Made by a program: the position numbers and the translations under genes. The notes under the pieces were generated by a model. The model worked only from the letters and a program-made list of their open reading frames with translations, searched no databases and was not told the DNA's origin. 64,000 bases of DNA, from the NCBI RefSeq assembly GCF_030063135.1, contig NZ_JASISO010000034.1, forward strand, positions 32,994 to 96,993. The letters are read 5' to 3'. Source of the DNA: Streptomyces sp. G-G2 (GTDB taxonomy: Bacteria; Actinomycetota; Actinomycetes; Streptomycetales; Streptomycetaceae). The stretch's first letter is position 1. The number at the start of each line of letters is the position of its first letter. Shown here piece after piece: positions 60,915 to 64,000 of the stretch.

Positions 60915-62339
60915 ATGCGAGATCCGCTGTCCGCGATGTCGGACGCCTTCACCAGCTTCCTCTTCGGAAAGGTCGAGACGACCCGCCTGCCCGTCCGCAC
61001 CTCCACCGGCCAGGCCCAGGCCGTGTACCTGCCCACCGCCGCCCCCGGCCTCGGCGACTCCGGCGTCATCATCGGCCGCGAGGTCTACAGCGGCAAGGGC
61101 TACATCTACGACCCCTTCCAGCTGTACGGCCAACAGCTCCCGGCCCCGCACTGGCTGGTCCTCGGCGAATCCGGCAACGGCAAGTCCGCCCTGGAGAAGA
61201 CCTACGTCCTGCGCCAGCTCCGCTTCCGCGACCGGCAGGTCGTCGTCCTCGACGCCCAGGGCGAGGACGGCGTCGGCGAATGGAACCTCATCGCCCAGCA
61301 GCTCGGGATAATGCCCATCCGGCTCGACCCGGTCGCCGCCCTCGACGGCGGCATCCGGCTCAACCCCCTCGACCCGGCGATCACCACCACCGGCCAGCTC
61401 GCGCTGCTCCGCACCATCATCGAGGTCGCGATGGGTCACGGTCTGGACGAGCGCTCCGGCTTCGCCCTCAAGGTCGCGCACGCCTACGTCAACGAGATGA
61501 TCACGGACCGGCAGCCCGTACTGACGGACATCGTCGAGCAACTGCGCCACCCGGAACCCGAATCCGCCGAGGCCATGAACGTGGGCATAGACGACGTACG
61601 GGCCTGGGGCCTGGACGTCGCCCTCGTCCTGGACCGCCTCGTCGACGGCGACCTGCGCGGCATGTTCGACGGCCCCACCTCCGTCGGCATCGACCTCGAC
61701 GCGCCCCTGATCGTCTTCGACCTCTCCCACATCGACCGCAACTCCATCGCCATGCCCATCCTCATGGCGATCGTGGGCGTGTGGCTCGAACACACCTGGA
61801 TCCGCCCCGACCGGAAAAAACGGATCTTCCTGGTCGAAGAGGCATGGCACATCATCAACTCCCCCTTCGTCGCCCAGCTGTTCCAGCGCCTCCTGAAGTT
61901 CGGCCGCCGCCTCGGCCTGTCCTTCGTCGCCGTCGTCCACCACCTCTCCGACGTCGTCGACGGAGCGGCCGCCCGTGAAGCCGCCGCCATCCTCAAAATG
62001 GCCTCCACCCGCACCATCTACGCCCAGAAGGCCGACGAGGCCCGCGCCACCGGCCGGGTCCTCGGCCTCCCACGCTGGGCCGTCGAAATCATCCCCACCC
62101 TCACCCCCGGCATCGCGGTCTGGGACGTCAACGGCAACGTCCAGGTGGTCAAACACCTGATCACCGAGGCCGAACGCCCCCTCGTCTACACCGACCGCGC
62201 CATGACGGAATCCTCGGTACAGCACCAGCTCCCCGACGAGCTGCTGGCGGCCGAACTGGAAGCGGAGGAGCGCGCCCTGCGCATCGAACGCCATCGCAAC
62301 GGCGGTCACGGCCCCGGCTCGGCGACGACGGTGGCCTGA
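60915..62339 (+). CDS. VirB4-like secretion ATPase
   Basis: This 474-residue ATPase has Walker A LGESGNGKSALEK, the strand VVVLDAQGEDGVGEW, Walker B KRIFLVEEAWHII and the sensor region LGLSFVAVVHHLSD. HerA/FtsK-type features continue (SGFALKVAHAYVNEM, DLDAPLIVFDLSHID). It would energise assembly of the channel or pilus. It starts 22 bp after the SCO6880-type gene. Confidence 0.9.
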   Translation: MRDPLSAMSDAFTSFLFGKVETTRLPVRTSTGQAQAVYLPTAAPGLGDSGVIIGREVYSGKGYIYDPFQLYGQQLPAPHWLVLGESGNGKSALEKTYVLRQLRFRDRQVVVLDAQGEDGVGEWNLIAQQLGIMPIRLDPVAALDGGIRLNPLDPAITTTGQLALLRTIIEVAMGHGLDERSGFALKVAHAYVNEMITDRQPVLTDIVEQLRHPEPESAEAMNVGIDDVRAWGLDVALVLDRLVDGDLRGMFDGPTSVGIDLDAPLIVFDLSHIDRNSIAMPILMAIVGVWLEHTWIRPDRKKRIFLVEEAWHIINSPFVAQLFQRLLKFGRRLGLSFVAVVHHLSDVVDGAAAREAAAILKMASTRTIYAQKADEARATGRVLGLPRWAVEIIPTLTPGIAVWDVNGNVQVVKHLITEAERPLVYTDRAMTESSVQHQLPDELLAAELEAEERALRIERHRNGGHGPGSATTVA

Positions 62340-62341
62340 GC

Positions 62342-63880
62342 ATGGCCGACCCCCACCGTACGAGCCCCCGCCCCACCCCCGGCGAGCGGCGCGGCGGCAT
62401 CCCCGACGGGCTGCTGCTCACCCTGCTCGCCTTCCTCCTCGGTCTGGCCGTCATGGTGTGGTCCGCCACCGGCCTCTCCGCCTGGATCGCCCGCGGCGCC
62501 TGGCCGGACACCGTCACCTTCGGCCACACCCCGTCGGCGGTACGCGCCCTGATAGCGCAACCCCACGACGTGGCCGGCGCCTGGCCGGCCACCGACCCGG
62601 CCGCCCTCCCGGGCTGGGGCCTGTTCTGGGGCACCTTCATCAGCCAGCTGCTCGTGCTGTTCGTCGTCACCGTCTTCGTGATCGGCGTCGTCGCCCGCAC
62701 GAAGTCCCGCCGCGCCCGGGCCCGCCGGACCCCGGAACCCGCCGCGCCCCCGGCCCCCGTACCGGTCCAGTCCACCGCGGCCTACGAGCCCCCGCGCACC
62801 GCGCCGGCACCGCTCCCGCTCTCGCTCCCAGTCCCGGAACCGGTCAAGTCCCACCCCCCGGTGGACGAGGCCTACCGCTACGGCTTCGGCTACGCCCCCG
62901 CGGCCACCCCGCCGCGGCCCCAGGCCCCCACACAGGCAACGAGCCCGGCCTCCACCACCGCCCTGCGGTACGCCGACCCGGCCCAGCGCCACCAGGCGGC
63001 GGCCGCCCGCATCACCGAGGCCGAGGGCGCGGCCCTCATCGTGACCTCGTCCCCCGCCCTGTGGGCCGCGACCAAGGACGCCCGCGCCAAACTCGGCCCG
63101 GTCCTCCTCTACGACCCCGCACACCTCTGCGACACCCCGGCCCGCATGCACTGGAACCCGGCCGAGGGCTGCGCCGAGCGCGACACCGCCGCGGCCCGCG
63201 CGATCGCCCTGCTGGCGCCCGTACGCCCCCAGGCCCGTATCGACGCGGCCGTCGCCGACACCGCGGAAACGCTCCTGCGCAGTTGGCTGCACGCCGTCGC
63301 CCTCGACAGCCGCCCCTTCAAGCAACTCCAGCGCTGGGCCCAGGGCACCAACGCCCAGGAGCCGGTGCGCATCCTGCGCACCCACCCCCACGCGGCCCCC
63401 GGCGCGGCGGGCGAACTCGAAAGCGCCCTCACCGCCCACCCCGAACGCCGCGAGATGGCCCAGCACGTGACGGCCCGTGCCCTGAGCTGCCTGTCCTCGA
63501 TCCACATCCGCGAGGCCTGCAACCCGAACCGAACGGATTCGCTCACACTGGCTTCGTTCCTGACCGAAGGGGGCAGCCTCTACGTGGTGGGCGAGCCCCT
63601 GGAGGACCCGCGCACCCACCCGGGTGCGATGCCCCTCCTCACCGCACTCACCGCAAGCGTGGTCGAGCACGGCCGTCGCATGGCCGCACGGTCATCCCAC
63701 GGTCGGCTCGACCCACCACTGTCACTGATCCTCGACGACATCGCCGCCGTCGCCCCGATCCCGCAACTCCCCGACCTGCTGGCCGACGCCACGGGACTCC
63801 CGGTCCTGGCCCTGTGCCGCAGCCGCGAACAGGCCCGCTCCCGCTGGCCGGAGGCGGACCTGCCCCTCGCGACGCACTAG
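62342..63880 (+). CDS. VirD4/TraG-like coupling protein without a P-loop
   Basis: The protein has 512 residues, starting two bases after the VirB4 stop. Two membrane helices (LLLTLLAFLLGLAVMVWSAT and QLLVLFVVTVFVIGVVAR) precede a Pro-rich linker and a cytosolic domain. ALIVTSSPALWAATKDARAK, LGPVLLYDPAHL and the C-terminal LSLILDDIAAVAPIPQLPDL match the TraG/TraM-recognition domain. No Walker A (GxxxxGKS/T) is found. It may be a structural or regulatory coupling subunit. It ends 58 bp before a transposase start, so its C-terminus could have been cut. Confidence 0.8.
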   Translation: MADPHRTSPRPTPGERRGGIPDGLLLTLLAFLLGLAVMVWSATGLSAWIARGAWPDTVTFGHTPSAVRALIAQPHDVAGAWPATDPAALPGWGLFWGTFISQLLVLFVVTVFVIGVVARTKSRRARARRTPEPAAPPAPVPVQSTAAYEPPRTAPAPLPLSLPVPEPVKSHPPVDEAYRYGFGYAPAATPPRPQAPTQATSPASTTALRYADPAQRHQAAAARITEAEGAALIVTSSPALWAATKDARAKLGPVLLYDPAHLCDTPARMHWNPAEGCAERDTAAARAIALLAPVRPQARIDAAVADTAETLLRSWLHAVALDSRPFKQLQRWAQGTNAQEPVRILRTHPHAAPGAAGELESALTAHPERREMAQHVTARALSCLSSIHIREACNPNRTDSLTLASFLTEGGSLYVVGEPLEDPRTHPGAMPLLTALTASVVEHGRRMAARSSHGRLDPPLSLILDDIAAVAPIPQLPDLLADATGLPVLALCRSREQARSRWPEADLPLATH

Positions 63881-63938
63881 ATGAATGAGTCCAAGGGATG
63901 GCCTGCGGACATGGCACGAGGGCGTCCAGTGTCGATGT

Positions 63939-64000
63939 GTGAAGAACGACGTGAACACCCTCGCAACAGCACTCTATGCCCGGATCGATGACGAGTTGAA
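63939..64000 (+). mobile_element. Start of an IS982-type transposase, cut by window edge
   Basis: The GTG at 63939 opens KNDVNTLATALYARIDDELK, the N-terminus typical of IS982-family transposases in Streptomyces. Only 21 codons are visible. The left terminal inverted repeat should lie within 63881-63938 but cannot be defined without the other end. IS982 elements encode a DDE enzyme of about 290-300 residues. Confidence 0.7.

Noticed and set aside
58983..62309. Minus-strand open frame of 1108 codons
   Set aside because: It is the antisense shadow of the secretion-like genes, whose plus-strand products carry Walker motifs and membrane helices. Its own translation is repetitive Asp/Gly/Val sequence without a domain.

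Overview
The window is very GC-rich, with dense codon-biased genes, frequent GTG starts, GTGA/ATGA overlaps and few intergenic gaps. Its gene set is characteristic of Streptomyces: RsiG, the nickel regulator Nur, GlnR, mycothiol synthase, a Cys-rich leader peptide before a sulfurtransferase gene, and a PhoP-type pst operon. It is best read as a chromosomal segment of a Streptomyces species. From memory, nur, glnR, ppk and pstS are SCO4180, SCO4159, SCO4145 and SCO4142 in S. coelicolor. The core from about 15 kb to 47 kb is therefore colinear with that chromosome, running in descending locus order. I see no rRNA, tRNA or CRISPR array.

Region 1 (1-7030) is an accessory island. A Tn7-like transposition module, tnsA-tnsB-tnsC-tniQ, reads leftwards. 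An array of TnsB-type repeats lies at its tnsA-side end (6893-7027). A diverged copy of that array lies at 391-530 in the same orientation and with the same 29/23-nt spacing. This suggests two Tn7-like elements stacked in series. The tnsC ATPase gene carries an in-frame amber codon. A GNAT acetyltransferase fragment and a DUF6368-type gene are probable cargo.

Region 2 (7.1-15.4 kb) is species-variable. It holds membrane proteins, a decaying NarL-type two-component system (frameshifted kinase start, lost N-box Asn, response regulator missing most of its receiver), a broken secreted protein, a cupin regulator divergent from an MFS exporter, a HemK-like methyltransferase, an Eis-type acetyltransferase and the c-di-GMP-binding anti-sigma factor RsiG.

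Region 3 (15.5-29.2 kb) is core: dtd, ygfZ, nur, nitrobindin, three tandem membrane-anchored paralogues, a sulfurtransferase with its DUF1416 partner and leader peptide, DUF2993, a MoaD-like protein, glnR, and LacI and AraC regulators.

Region 4 (29.4-47 kb) is dominated by envelope stress and phosphate. An HtrA-type protease sits beside a two-component system. They are followed by a PI-specific phospholipase C, a 5'-nucleotidase and mshD, then ppk-CHAD, PHO-box-controlled pstSCAB, and pit with its DUF47 partner. Together these genes release, import and store phosphate.

Region 5 (47-64 kb) has CsoR, small conserved proteins, a lipoprotein, PAP2, a transglycosylase/NlpC-P60 wall hydrolase, a Ser/Thr kinase, a thioesterase, a Cys-cluster/pentapeptide protein and a short collagen-like secreted protein. 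It ends with a six-gene chromosomal type IV secretion-like operon lacking a visible relaxase. The window closes inside the start of an IS982-type transposase.
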